Below, one piece after another: positions 33,725 through 41,019 of a DNA stretch of 64,000 nucleotides. The DNA is from Blastomonas sp. (GTDB lineage Bacteria; Pseudomonadota; Alphaproteobacteria; Sphingomonadales; Sphingomonadaceae): positions 1 to 64,000 of the forward strand of contig NZ_JAUCZC010000012.1 in NCBI RefSeq assembly GCF_030373265.1. The letters run 5' to 3'. Position numbers and translations under genes: made by a program. The notes below the pieces were generated by a model. The model was not told where the DNA came from. It saw only the letters and a list, made by a program, of their open reading frames with translations, and made no database searches. Numbering within the stretch: position 1 is the first letter of the stretch; each line of letters starts with the position of its first letter.

Positions 33725-34761
33725 GCCAGGCAACTGTCCACGAGCGCATCGAAGCTGGCGCCGCCACGGATCGGGTCTGCGACCGGTAGCCCCAGGCGGT
33801 CGGCTTCGGCGGTCATATAGGCATAGGCATCGGTGGCGGTCATGCTCGAGGTGTTGAGGCTGACCCCGGTGCAGCGGATCGCGGGATTGGTGCGGCTGCC
33901 CAGCCGGATGGTGAGATCGATGACCTCCTCGATACTCGGCAACGCAAAGCTTTCCATCCCCAGGATCACCTTGCGCGACGGATCGTGGCAGACCACGAAG
34001 ACATCGGGCTGGCTGCCGTGGAGCAGGCCGAGCGAGACTGCGGCATAAGCGGGGTTGAAGATCGAGCCCTGGCCTTCGATCACGTCCCAGTGATCAGGGG
34101 CGGCATCGGGGCTGAGCATCTCGGCGGCGCCCGCCTCGAAATCGGAGATCACTGCATCCATCGGCACACCGCCGCCCGCGATCATGATCCCGGTCTGGCC
34201 GGTGGCGCGGAAATCGGCATCCAACCCGCGCGCCACAAATGCGCGGTGCAGCGCCAGCGCGGTGTATTTCTTGCCGAGCGCGCAATCGGTGCCCACGGTG
34301 AGCAACCGCTTTCCGGTGCGCTTGCGGCCGTTGCCGATCGGCAGGTTGGCAGGCGGCGTGCGCACATCGATCAACCGCTGGCCGGTGCGCCGCGACGCCT
34401 CGGCGAGCGCCGGGATGCTCGCCAGCCGGACATGCAGGCCGCTGACGATATCGAGCCCGGCTTCCATCGCCTCGACCAAGGCGGCTATCCAGCTCGCGCC
34501 GATCAGCCCGCCCTGGTTGGCCACGCCGATCACCAGTGCCTTGGCGCCGGCGGCAACCGCGTCTGCCGGATTACGCTGCGGCAGCCCGGTGCTCACCGTG
34601 CACCCGGCGACCGAGTACTCGCCGACACAGCGGTCCGCCGCCCAGTCGGCGAGCCCGAACGCGGTCTTGGCATAGCCGCGCTCGGTGGTGTCGCCCAGAA
34701 AGAGCAGATAGGGCTGCGGCAGGGCGAGCGTTTCAGCCAGACGCATCATGGGCGCATTCAT
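33721..34761 (-). CDS. dgcN: DUF1611-family protein DgcN (probable D-glutamate N-acetyltransferase), 346 aa
   Basis: The DUF1611 pattern is clear: N-terminal Rossmann-like half LLFLGDTTERGYAKTAFGLA, then the P-loop-like LLTVGTDCALGKKYTALALH, then FRATGQTGIMIAGGGVPMDA and VIEGQGSIFNPAYAAVSLGL. Members called DgcN act with the racemase DgcA in a described pathway: D-Glu is N-acetylated, racemised to N-acetyl-L-Glu, and deacetylated. The presence of a DgcA-like gene in the same locus (37227) supports this naming, which is from family knowledge and not shown directly. It is the second gene of the operon, 17 bases after the TonB receptor, and overlaps the transporter gene. Confidence 0.75.
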   Translation of the reverse strand: MNAPMMRLAETLALPQPYLLFLGDTTERGYAKTAFGLADWAADRCVGEYSVAGCTVSTGLPQRNPADAVAAGAKALVIGVANQGGLIGASWIAALVEAMEAGLDIVSGLHVRLASIPALAEASRRTGQRLIDVRTPPANLPIGNGRKRTGKRLLTVGTDCALGKKYTALALHRAFVARGLDADFRATGQTGIMIAGGGVPMDAVISDFEAGAAEMLSPDAAPDHWDVIEGQGSIFNPAYAAVSLGLLHGSQPDVFVVCHDPSRKVILGMESFALPSIEEVIDLTIRLGSRTNPAIRCTGVSLNTSSMTATDAYAYMTAEADRLGLPVADPIRGGASFDALVDSCLA

Positions 34762-34778
34762 TCTTCAAACTCCGTGCG

Positions 34779-36944
34779 TCAAAACGACATGTCGAGCGCG
34801 AGGCCCATTGTGCGAGGCTGGAGCGGTGCGGTTGCCAGGAACCCGGGATTGGTCGTCGCGACGTTGCTGGTCACCCGCCCCTGGGCGTTGGTGAGGTTGC
34901 GGACATAGGCGCGGACGGTCCATTTTTCGGCAAATGTGATGGCTGCGTTGAAATCCGCCGTCGCATAGCCTTCCACTGGTACCGCAAGACCGGACGCGGC
35001 GACATCCGAAACGCGATCCCCGACGATCCGCACCGTTCCGCCGATCCGCGCACCAGCCGATTCGCCGAGTGCAAAGGCATAGTCCGCCGTCATCGCGGTC
35101 GAGACCTTGGGAACGTTGGGCAACTGGTCGCCATCGTTGCAGGCAGCGGTCGTCTCGGTGCACTTCGCGTCGGTATAGGCAAAGTTCCAGCCGACGCTGA
35201 GCCCTGCGACCGGCTGGATCAGCAAGGCGGCCTCGACCCCCTGGCTCTGCGCGGTGCCGGCATTGACCAGGCCATTGATACCGCCGGCAAAGGGCGCAGA
35301 GGTCTGCAGGTCCTTCCAGTCGAGCATGAACACCGCGGCATCGATCGTCACTGCGCGGTCCATGAAGGAGGCCTTGACGCCCGCCTCATAGCTGGTCACG
35401 CGCTCCGAGCCCACCGTGGTCGGGAAGCCGGGCAAGGCGACGTTCGGGCCGCCCGGACGATAGCCGGTGGCGACGCGCGCATAGATCATCGCGTCGCGGT
35501 TGATGTTGAACTGCGGGCTGACGCTGTAGGTCACCACCTCTTCGCGCGAAGTGCCGTCACCCGCGATGTTCAGGCCCGCCAGCGGGATCTGCGTGATCTG
35601 GGTGAAGGTCTGGTCGTTGCGCGCCCAGCGCAGGCCGCCGGTCAGGTGGAACGCCTCGCTAAGCTTCAATGTGGCGTTTCCGAATGCGGCATATTCCTTG
35701 TAGGTGTTGGGCAGGCCGACGGTAGCGAACGGATCGACCCCCGCAATCGGCGCACCCGCGGGCGTGAGCGCACGGACGATCTGGGTGTGGTTGTTGTCTT
35801 CATCGGTGTAGAAAAACCCGACCATCCATTCGAAGCTGGTGCTCGGCGCCGAGGTCAGGCGGAGCTCCTCGGTGAATTTCTTCTGACGCAGCTCTGCAGG
35901 ATAAGGCGCAAGACCACCGAACAGGCCGCCGAAGATGCGGGTGGCATCGCTGACCTCGAGAATGTCGAGCTTGCTGTACGACGTGGTCGAGCTCAGTTCG
36001 GCAAAGCCGAAATCATACGCAATCGACCCCGAATAATACTGGAACTCGCTGCGGAAAGGCTCGTCCAACTGCGTGTTGGTGCTCAGGAAGCCTGCACCGG
36101 CAGCCAGCGGGGTGTTGCCGAGGCCTTCGTACAGGATGCCCAGATTGTCCGAATCGACCTTCTGCCAGATTCCGCTCAGCCTGATCGTCAGCGCAGGATC
36201 GGGCTGCCACAACAAGGCGGCGCGGCCACCCTGCTGGACCGCATCGTTCACATCCTTCTCGCCGGTCAGGATGTTGTCGATGAACCCTGGGGTCTCGCGG
36301 CGCGAATAGCTGCCGCTGATCGCCAGTTGATCCTGGATGATCGGCACGCTGATCATCGCACTGGCCGCCCAGCCAAGATCGTCGGCATTCGAGATCGTGA
36401 ACACTTCTCCGCTCGCCTTGGCCTTGAGCTCGCGAAGATCGGGCTGGACGGTGACGTACTTGAACAAGCCGCCAATCGAGCTTGCGCCATACAGCGTGCC
36501 CTGCGGCCCGCGCAGCACTTCGAGCCGCTCGATGTCATAGGGCAGCAGGTCGAGCGTGAACGTCTGCGACCGGTTGTAGATGCCGCTCGATCCGATCGGC
36601 GCATCGTCGAGATAGATGCCGACCGTGGCGCTGGGGCCGATCGGTGCAACGCCGCGCAACGACAGCGTGGAGCGGCCAGGAGAACCCGCATTATCGACCT
36701 GCAGGCCGGGGACATAGGCGGCGTAGTCGACCAGCTGCGATCCGCCGCTCTGCTGCATCTGTTCGCCGGTGACGACGCTGATCGAGATCGGAACATCCTG
36801 CAGCCGTTCGCTGCGCTTTTGGGCGGTGACGACAATCTCGTTGCCCTCGCGCGCCGTGGCATCCATCGAATCCTCAGCAAAGGCAGGGTGCGCGGCGGAC
36901 ATCGCCAAGGTGCTTGCGGCGGCCAACAGTGCGAACTTCGTCAT
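34779..36944 (-). CDS. TonB-dependent outer-membrane receptor, 721 aa
   Basis: A signal peptide (ALLAAASTLAMSAAHPAFA) then a TonB box-like EIVVTAQKRSE, the plug domain (about residues 45-160, LRGPQGTLYGASSIGG at its core) and a 22-strand beta barrel ending in SF. It moves large or scarce substrates across the outer membrane using TonB energy. Its place as first gene before dgcN, a transporter and peptidases suggests peptide or peptidoglycan-fragment import rather than iron. An AAAGGGGAAG site lies just upstream of ATG 36944. The upstream 282 bases carry the candidate operator and an A+T-rich palindrome. Confidence 0.93.
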   Translation of the reverse strand: MTKFALLAAASTLAMSAAHPAFAEDSMDATAREGNEIVVTAQKRSERLQDVPISISVVTGEQMQQSGGSQLVDYAAYVPGLQVDNAGSPGRSTLSLRGVAPIGPSATVGIYLDDAPIGSSGIYNRSQTFTLDLLPYDIERLEVLRGPQGTLYGASSIGGLFKYVTVQPDLRELKAKASGEVFTISNADDLGWAASAMISVPIIQDQLAISGSYSRRETPGFIDNILTGEKDVNDAVQQGGRAALLWQPDPALTIRLSGIWQKVDSDNLGILYEGLGNTPLAAGAGFLSTNTQLDEPFRSEFQYYSGSIAYDFGFAELSSTTSYSKLDILEVSDATRIFGGLFGGLAPYPAELRQKKFTEELRLTSAPSTSFEWMVGFFYTDEDNNHTQIVRALTPAGAPIAGVDPFATVGLPNTYKEYAAFGNATLKLSEAFHLTGGLRWARNDQTFTQITQIPLAGLNIAGDGTSREEVVTYSVSPQFNINRDAMIYARVATGYRPGGPNVALPGFPTTVGSERVTSYEAGVKASFMDRAVTIDAAVFMLDWKDLQTSAPFAGGINGLVNAGTAQSQGVEAALLIQPVAGLSVGWNFAYTDAKCTETTAACNDGDQLPNVPKVSTAMTADYAFALGESAGARIGGTVRIVGDRVSDVAASGLAVPVEGYATADFNAAITFAEKWTVRAYVRNLTNAQGRVTSNVATTNPGFLATAPLQPRTMGLALDMSF

Positions 36945-37123
36945 GATATCTTCCCCTTTAAACGCTCGTCGCCTCCGGGCGGATTTTTCCGTCCGGCGCG
37001 CGCGCTCCCGATTGAACGATGCTTTTTTCGGCGTTTACGCTGGCCGAGCCCCCCGGCAGCAGATGGCCTTCAGGATGCTCAAGTTCATGCCACTTTGTGT
37101 CCGCCCTTACCCTAATTTTCTTA

Positions 37124-37143
37124 TTAGAGATAATTTACTCTAA
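37124..37143. promoter_or_regulatory. A+T-rich 20-base palindrome upstream of the TonB receptor operon
   Basis: TTAGAGATAATTTACTCTAA has 6-base perfect arms (TTAGAG/CTCTAA). It lies in a strongly A+T-rich patch in an otherwise G+C-rich region, directly next to the shared dyad at 37144. A second regulator or a promoter element could bind here; this is inference. Confidence 0.4.
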
Positions 37144-37158
37144 TTGGAAACTTGTCAA
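37144..37158. promoter_or_regulatory. Candidate operator dyad, site 1 (TonB receptor operon)
   Basis: TTGGAAACTTGTCAA is dyad-symmetric as TTG-N2-AA-N-TT-N2-CAA. A close relative lies at 40326-40340 in front of the XRE-cupin regulator gene. This site is about 200 bases upstream of the TonB receptor start. The likely binder is the XRE-cupin protein. Confidence 0.5.
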
Positions 37159-37226
37159 CCCTTCCAAAGGCACGAGCGAAGAAAACCGACAATGGTCAGA
37201 TTTGCCATTGGGACAGTGTGAGAGGA

Positions 37227-38234
37227 TCATCGTCCCCAGATTTCGGACGGGCAGTGCACGCGGCCATCGCGATAGCTCACGCCGGGCACACGATCTTTGG
37301 CCAGGAAGGTCGGGCCGTCGAGATCGACGATGTCGCACAATTGGCCGAGCACGAACGATGGCGCCATCGACAGGCTGGAGCCCATCATGTTGCCGACCAT
37401 GACGCCGAGCCCCAGCAGCCGCGCCTCGCGCGCGATGGCCAACCCCTCGGTCAGCCCGCCGCATTTGTCGAGCTTGATGTTGACCATGTCGAACCTGCCG
37501 ACGAGGCTGGCGGTGTCGGCAAGCGTGACCGCGCTTTCATCGGCGACGAACGGGATCGACCGCTTGAACCCGTCGAGATCGCTCTCGTGTCCGCGCTGGA
37601 GCGGCTGTTCGAGCTGCGCGATCTTGAGATCGATCAGCACCGGCATCAGCGTCGCGAGCGTGCCGATATCATAGCCCTGATTGGCATCGACGCCGATCCA
37701 GGCCTTGGGCCGCGCGCTGCGGATCGCCTCGAGCCGCGCGATGTCGTCGTCGAGATCGCCGGTGAGCTTGACCTTGACCGGCGCCAGCGGATCGAGCGCC
37801 TGCGCGGCCGCTGCCATCGCTGCGGGCTTGTCCGCCCCCAACGTCAGCGTCGAGAGCAACGGCCGGGGAGATTCGATCCCTGCCAGCTCCCAAGCCGGGC
37901 GCCCGGCTTGCTTCGCCTCCAGCTCCCAGTAGGCGCAGTCCAGCGCGTTGCGCGCGCCGCCCGCCGGAAGCAGGTCCTGCAGATCCTGGCGGCTAGCCCC
38001 GCCCTCGATCGCACCGCGCACGCTTTGGGCTTGCGTGAGCATCTGGTCGATATCGTCGCCCAGATAATAGACCCCCGCGCCCTCGCCGCGCCCGGTATGC
38101 TGCCCGTCGGACAAGGTTGCGACCAGCAAGGCGGTTTCGGTGAAGACGTGCCCCGAGATGCGGAACGGCTGGTGGTAGGCGAAGCGCTCGACCCGAAGGT
38201 CGAGCGTGAGTGCCGTCTTGGTCTGCAGGATCAT
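37227..38234 (-). CDS. dgcA: Dipeptide-epimerase/DgcA-like enolase-superfamily racemase, 335 aa
   Basis: An enolase-superfamily epimerase. The capping N-terminal domain begins LDLRVERFAYHQPFRIS. The barrel carries the KxK acid/base motif in PVKVKLTG, the metal ligands in IGVDANQGY and QLEQPLQRG and FVADESAV, and the second-base lysine in NIKLDKCGG. This set fits L-Ala-D/L-Glu epimerases and the N-acetyl-D-Glu racemase DgcA. With dgcN nearby, the DgcA role is preferred. ATG 38234 overlaps the stop of the upstream serine hydrolase by one base (TGATG); the longer frame upstream is a shadow of that gene. Confidence 0.82.
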   Translation of the reverse strand: MILQTKTALTLDLRVERFAYHQPFRISGHVFTETALLVATLSDGQHTGRGEGAGVYYLGDDIDQMLTQAQSVRGAIEGGASRQDLQDLLPAGGARNALDCAYWELEAKQAGRPAWELAGIESPRPLLSTLTLGADKPAAMAAAAQALDPLAPVKVKLTGDLDDDIARLEAIRSARPKAWIGVDANQGYDIGTLATLMPVLIDLKIAQLEQPLQRGHESDLDGFKRSIPFVADESAVTLADTASLVGRFDMVNIKLDKCGGLTEGLAIAREARLLGLGVMVGNMMGSSLSMAPSFVLGQLCDIVDLDGPTFLAKDRVPGVSYRDGRVHCPSEIWGR

Positions 38235-40216
38235 CAATACACCATGTTGAAGCCATAGAGGTTGAACACAACGGTCACCCAGACCAGCGGTAGCGCCGCA
38301 AGCACCAGCAGCACAGCGCCCAGCTTGGTCGTCCAGCGCCGCTTGCCGGTCCACACCAGCCAGCCATACCAGCCCGCGGTCAGCAGCAGGCCGAAGCTTG
38401 CCAGCGGGGTCAGAATCCGCAGCAAATGGATCAGCCAGTCGAGCGGCCCGCCGATCGCGCCGATATCGGCCGAGAAGGTCAGGATCAGCGCCATCCATCC
38501 GACCACCGCCGCGATCACCAGCCAGGCGAACACGCGCGACAGCCGATAGGCGGTCCGCGCCCTGCCCTCGAACGGCATCGCAGCGGCGAAATTGCGCCGG
38601 ACCAGCGCGCGCACCGGCCAGGCCAATGCCGTCAACAGCACGATAACCAGCGCGAAGGTCATCGCGGGGTTGATCCAGTCGGTGCTCACGCTGGCAGGCG
38701 CGGGCGTCAGCATCATGAACGGCGAGATCGCGTCCATGCTCACCCGGACGACCTTGCCGTCCTTGACCTCGGCCACCAGCCGCTCACCCGAGTTGCGGTC
38801 ACGCCAGACGAAAGGCTCGACCTCGACCCAGTCGCGCGCGGCGGCGCTGAGGCCGTCGAGCGAAGGCAGGCTGATCGAACCGTCTTCGGTCGCCACGATG
38901 CTGGTCGGGCCGAGCAGCCCGAGCAGGCTGAGGAAGTTGGTGAACGATCCGCGGCTGGAAACATAGGTCCCTGCGACCAGTGCGGCATGGTCGCGGGCGG
39001 TCTCGGCATCGACCCGCCCCATCGGCTCGTCGCCAGGAAGATAGCGGTCGGCGAACTTGTGGAACAAGGCGCTGCGGATTCCGCCGGCGGCGCCCTCGGT
39101 ACCTGCACTGTTCATCGAGATATACAGGCCGATGTCGGCCTGCGGGAACAGCCACAGATAGCTGTGGAACCACACGGTATCCCCGCCGTGCGCGATCGCG
39201 CGCTGGCCGTTGACCCACTGCTCGTAAAAGCCCAGCGCCATGGTGTTGAGATTGGCCATGCTGGGCGCGCGGAAGTCGTGCATCATCCGCGTGGTTTCGG
39301 GCTTGAGCAGCACCCCGCCCTGGTTGAGATGCGCGATCATGAACTTGCCCATGTCGGCGCCGCTCGCCGACAGGCTGCCCGCGGGTGCGGGAATGACGAT
39401 CTCGAACGGCTCGGGCTTCTGCGTGACGTCGGGATAGCCCTTCGACATCAATGGCTGCAGTCGTGCCGGCAGCGGCTGGCGGAACGACGAGTTCATCATT
39501 CCGAGCGGCGTGAAGATGTTGGTGTCGATATAGTCATCGAACGTCTGGCCCGACACGCGCTCGACGATGTACCCCGCCAGCGCGGTGGCATAATTCGAAT
39601 AGGCAGGCGTGGTGCCGGGGGCGAACACCCGTTCGGGAAGCGCCAGCGGCATCTGCTGCTTGAGCGTCATCGCCGCATCGGGATTGCTGCTGATCAGGTG
39701 GCGCACCGATTCCTCGAAGCCTGCGGTGTGCGTCATGATGTGCCGTAGCGTGATCGGCTTGCCATCATAAGGCGCAATCTTGAAATCAAGGTATGCGTTG
39801 ACATCGCGGTCGAGGTCGAGCTTTCCAGCCTCGACCTGCTGCATCACCGCGGTCCAGGTGAACAGTTTGGACACCGAACCTGGCCGGAACAACGTCGTTT
39901 CAGGCGAGACCGGGGTGCGCTTGGCAACGTCCGAATAGCCATAGCCCTTTTGCAGCACGACGCCGTCGCCGCTCACCACCACGACGACCGCGCCGGGGAT
40001 CTTGCCCTTTTCAAGCGCATAGGGGAGGAAACCGTCGAGCCAGGCTTCGACATCGGCCTTGTTCAGCGGGCTGGCGGATGCAGAGCCGCCATTGGCGTCG
40101 ATGGCGGCCCCCGCCCCCGGCTGCGCGGCTTTCGGCTGCGGCGCCGGGCCTTGCGCGACCAGCGGCAGCGCCGCCAGAGCCGCCAGCCCGATCATTGCCT
40201 TGCGGATGAAACGCAT
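38234..40216 (-). CDS. Serine hydrolase (class C beta-lactamase family) with C-terminal membrane helices, 660 aa
   Basis: Signal peptide, then a disordered proline/alanine-rich stretch (about residues 22-50), then a beta-lactamase-like domain with FRPGSVSKLFTW (SxxK), PAYSNYATALAG (YxN) and AIAHGGDTVWFHS (HxG). The last ~150 residues have several hydrophobic helices (FALVIVLLTALAWPVRALV, VFAWLVIAAVVGWMALILTF, PLASFGLLLTAGWYGWLVW), so the catalytic domain faces the periplasm from the inner membrane. The hydrolase is of the D-stereospecific or esterase kind; substrate unknown. It starts the minus operon with dgcA and is divergent from the XRE-cupin regulator. Confidence 0.9.
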   Translation of the reverse strand: MRFIRKAMIGLAALAALPLVAQGPAPQPKAAQPGAGAAIDANGGSASASPLNKADVEAWLDGFLPYALEKGKIPGAVVVVVSGDGVVLQKGYGYSDVAKRTPVSPETTLFRPGSVSKLFTWTAVMQQVEAGKLDLDRDVNAYLDFKIAPYDGKPITLRHIMTHTAGFEESVRHLISSNPDAAMTLKQQMPLALPERVFAPGTTPAYSNYATALAGYIVERVSGQTFDDYIDTNIFTPLGMMNSSFRQPLPARLQPLMSKGYPDVTQKPEPFEIVIPAPAGSLSASGADMGKFMIAHLNQGGVLLKPETTRMMHDFRAPSMANLNTMALGFYEQWVNGQRAIAHGGDTVWFHSYLWLFPQADIGLYISMNSAGTEGAAGGIRSALFHKFADRYLPGDEPMGRVDAETARDHAALVAGTYVSSRGSFTNFLSLLGLLGPTSIVATEDGSISLPSLDGLSAAARDWVEVEPFVWRDRNSGERLVAEVKDGKVVRVSMDAISPFMMLTPAPASVSTDWINPAMTFALVIVLLTALAWPVRALVRRNFAAAMPFEGRARTAYRLSRVFAWLVIAAVVGWMALILTFSADIGAIGGPLDWLIHLLRILTPLASFGLLLTAGWYGWLVWTGKRRWTTKLGAVLLVLAALPLVWVTVVFNLYGFNMVY

Positions 40217-40325
40217 TGCTCTCCCCTTTTGTCCCTGGACCCGCGCGTCTGCGCTTGCAGCTTGCGGCGCGACGGCTTACCAATAGCCAACACATGTTAG
40301 CCCGATAGGGACATAATGATCCTGA

Positions 40326-40340
40326 TTAGAAAATTGTCAA
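40326..40340. promoter_or_regulatory. Candidate operator dyad, site 2 (divergent regulator/serine hydrolase promoter)
   Basis: TTAGAAAATTGTCAA matches the site at 37144 at 13 of 15 positions and keeps most of the dyad (one arm position is changed). It lies 20 bases before the XRE-cupin start at 40360, in the 143-base interval shared with the divergent serine hydrolase gene. Negative or positive autocontrol by the regulator would be expected. Confidence 0.5.
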
Positions 40341-40359
40341 ACAGCGATTGGATTTTTTG

Positions 40360-40983
40360 ATGGCGGATTGCTCCTCCCCGCCGACCTTGGGGACCGTGAT
40401 GCGCGACATTCGCTCGCGCAACGGATGGACGCTCAAGCAGATGAGCGCCAAGTCGGGCATTCCGGTATCGACCCTCTCCAAGGTAGAGCACGACCGGCTG
40501 ACATTGAGCTATGACAAACTGCAGCAGCTCAGCCAGCGGCTCAACATCCGGATGTCCGATCTGTTCGCCGAATCGCAGGAAGAACCCTCGCCGCGGGTCA
40601 CCGGTCGCCGCAGCATCGGCACCATCGACAAGGCGGTGCGGGTGACCACCGACAACTACGATTACCATTATCTGTGCACCGACCTTCGGCAGAAGCGGAT
40701 GATCCCGATCATCACTCGCATCCGCGCACGCAGCGCCAGCGAGTTCGGCGATCTGGTGCGCCACCATGGCGAGGAATTCATCTACGTCATCGAGGGCGAG
40801 ATCGAGATCCACACCGAATTCTACGATCCCGTCGCGCTCACCGCCGGCCAGGGCATCTATCTCGATTCGTCGATGGGCCATGCCTATGTCGTCGCCGAAG
40901 GGTGCGAAGAAGCGCTGGTGCTGGGGGTGTGTTCGAGCGCCGACGATGGGCTGATGGACTCGCTGATGAGCCTGCACGGCTGA
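40360..40983 (+). CDS. XRE-family regulator with C-terminal cupin domain, 207 aa
   Basis: The N-terminal HTH (about residues 10-65) reads TLGTVMRDIRSRNGWTLKQM and SGIPVSTLSKVEHDRLTLSY. A C-terminal cupin (about 120-190) has HHGEEFIYVIEGEIEIHTEF and GQGIYLDSSMGHAYVVAEG, with histidine and glutamate residues that could bind metal. Such regulators sense small ligands and often control amino-acid or amine catabolism. Located between the divergent serine hydrolase-dgcA operon and the deacylase, it is the likely local regulator. ATG 40360 is used; the TTG at 40348 is unlikely. Confidence 0.93.
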   Translation: MADCSSPPTLGTVMRDIRSRNGWTLKQMSAKSGIPVSTLSKVEHDRLTLSYDKLQQLSQRLNIRMSDLFAESQEEPSPRVTGRRSIGTIDKAVRVTTDNYDYHYLCTDLRQKRMIPIITRIRARSASEFGDLVRHHGEEFIYVIEGEIEIHTEFYDPVALTAGQGIYLDSSMGHAYVVAEGCEEALVLGVCSSADDGLMDSLMSLHG

Positions 40984-41019
40984 CCTTCCGCGCGCCGCGG
41001 AAATTGCGGAGATGGTGCC

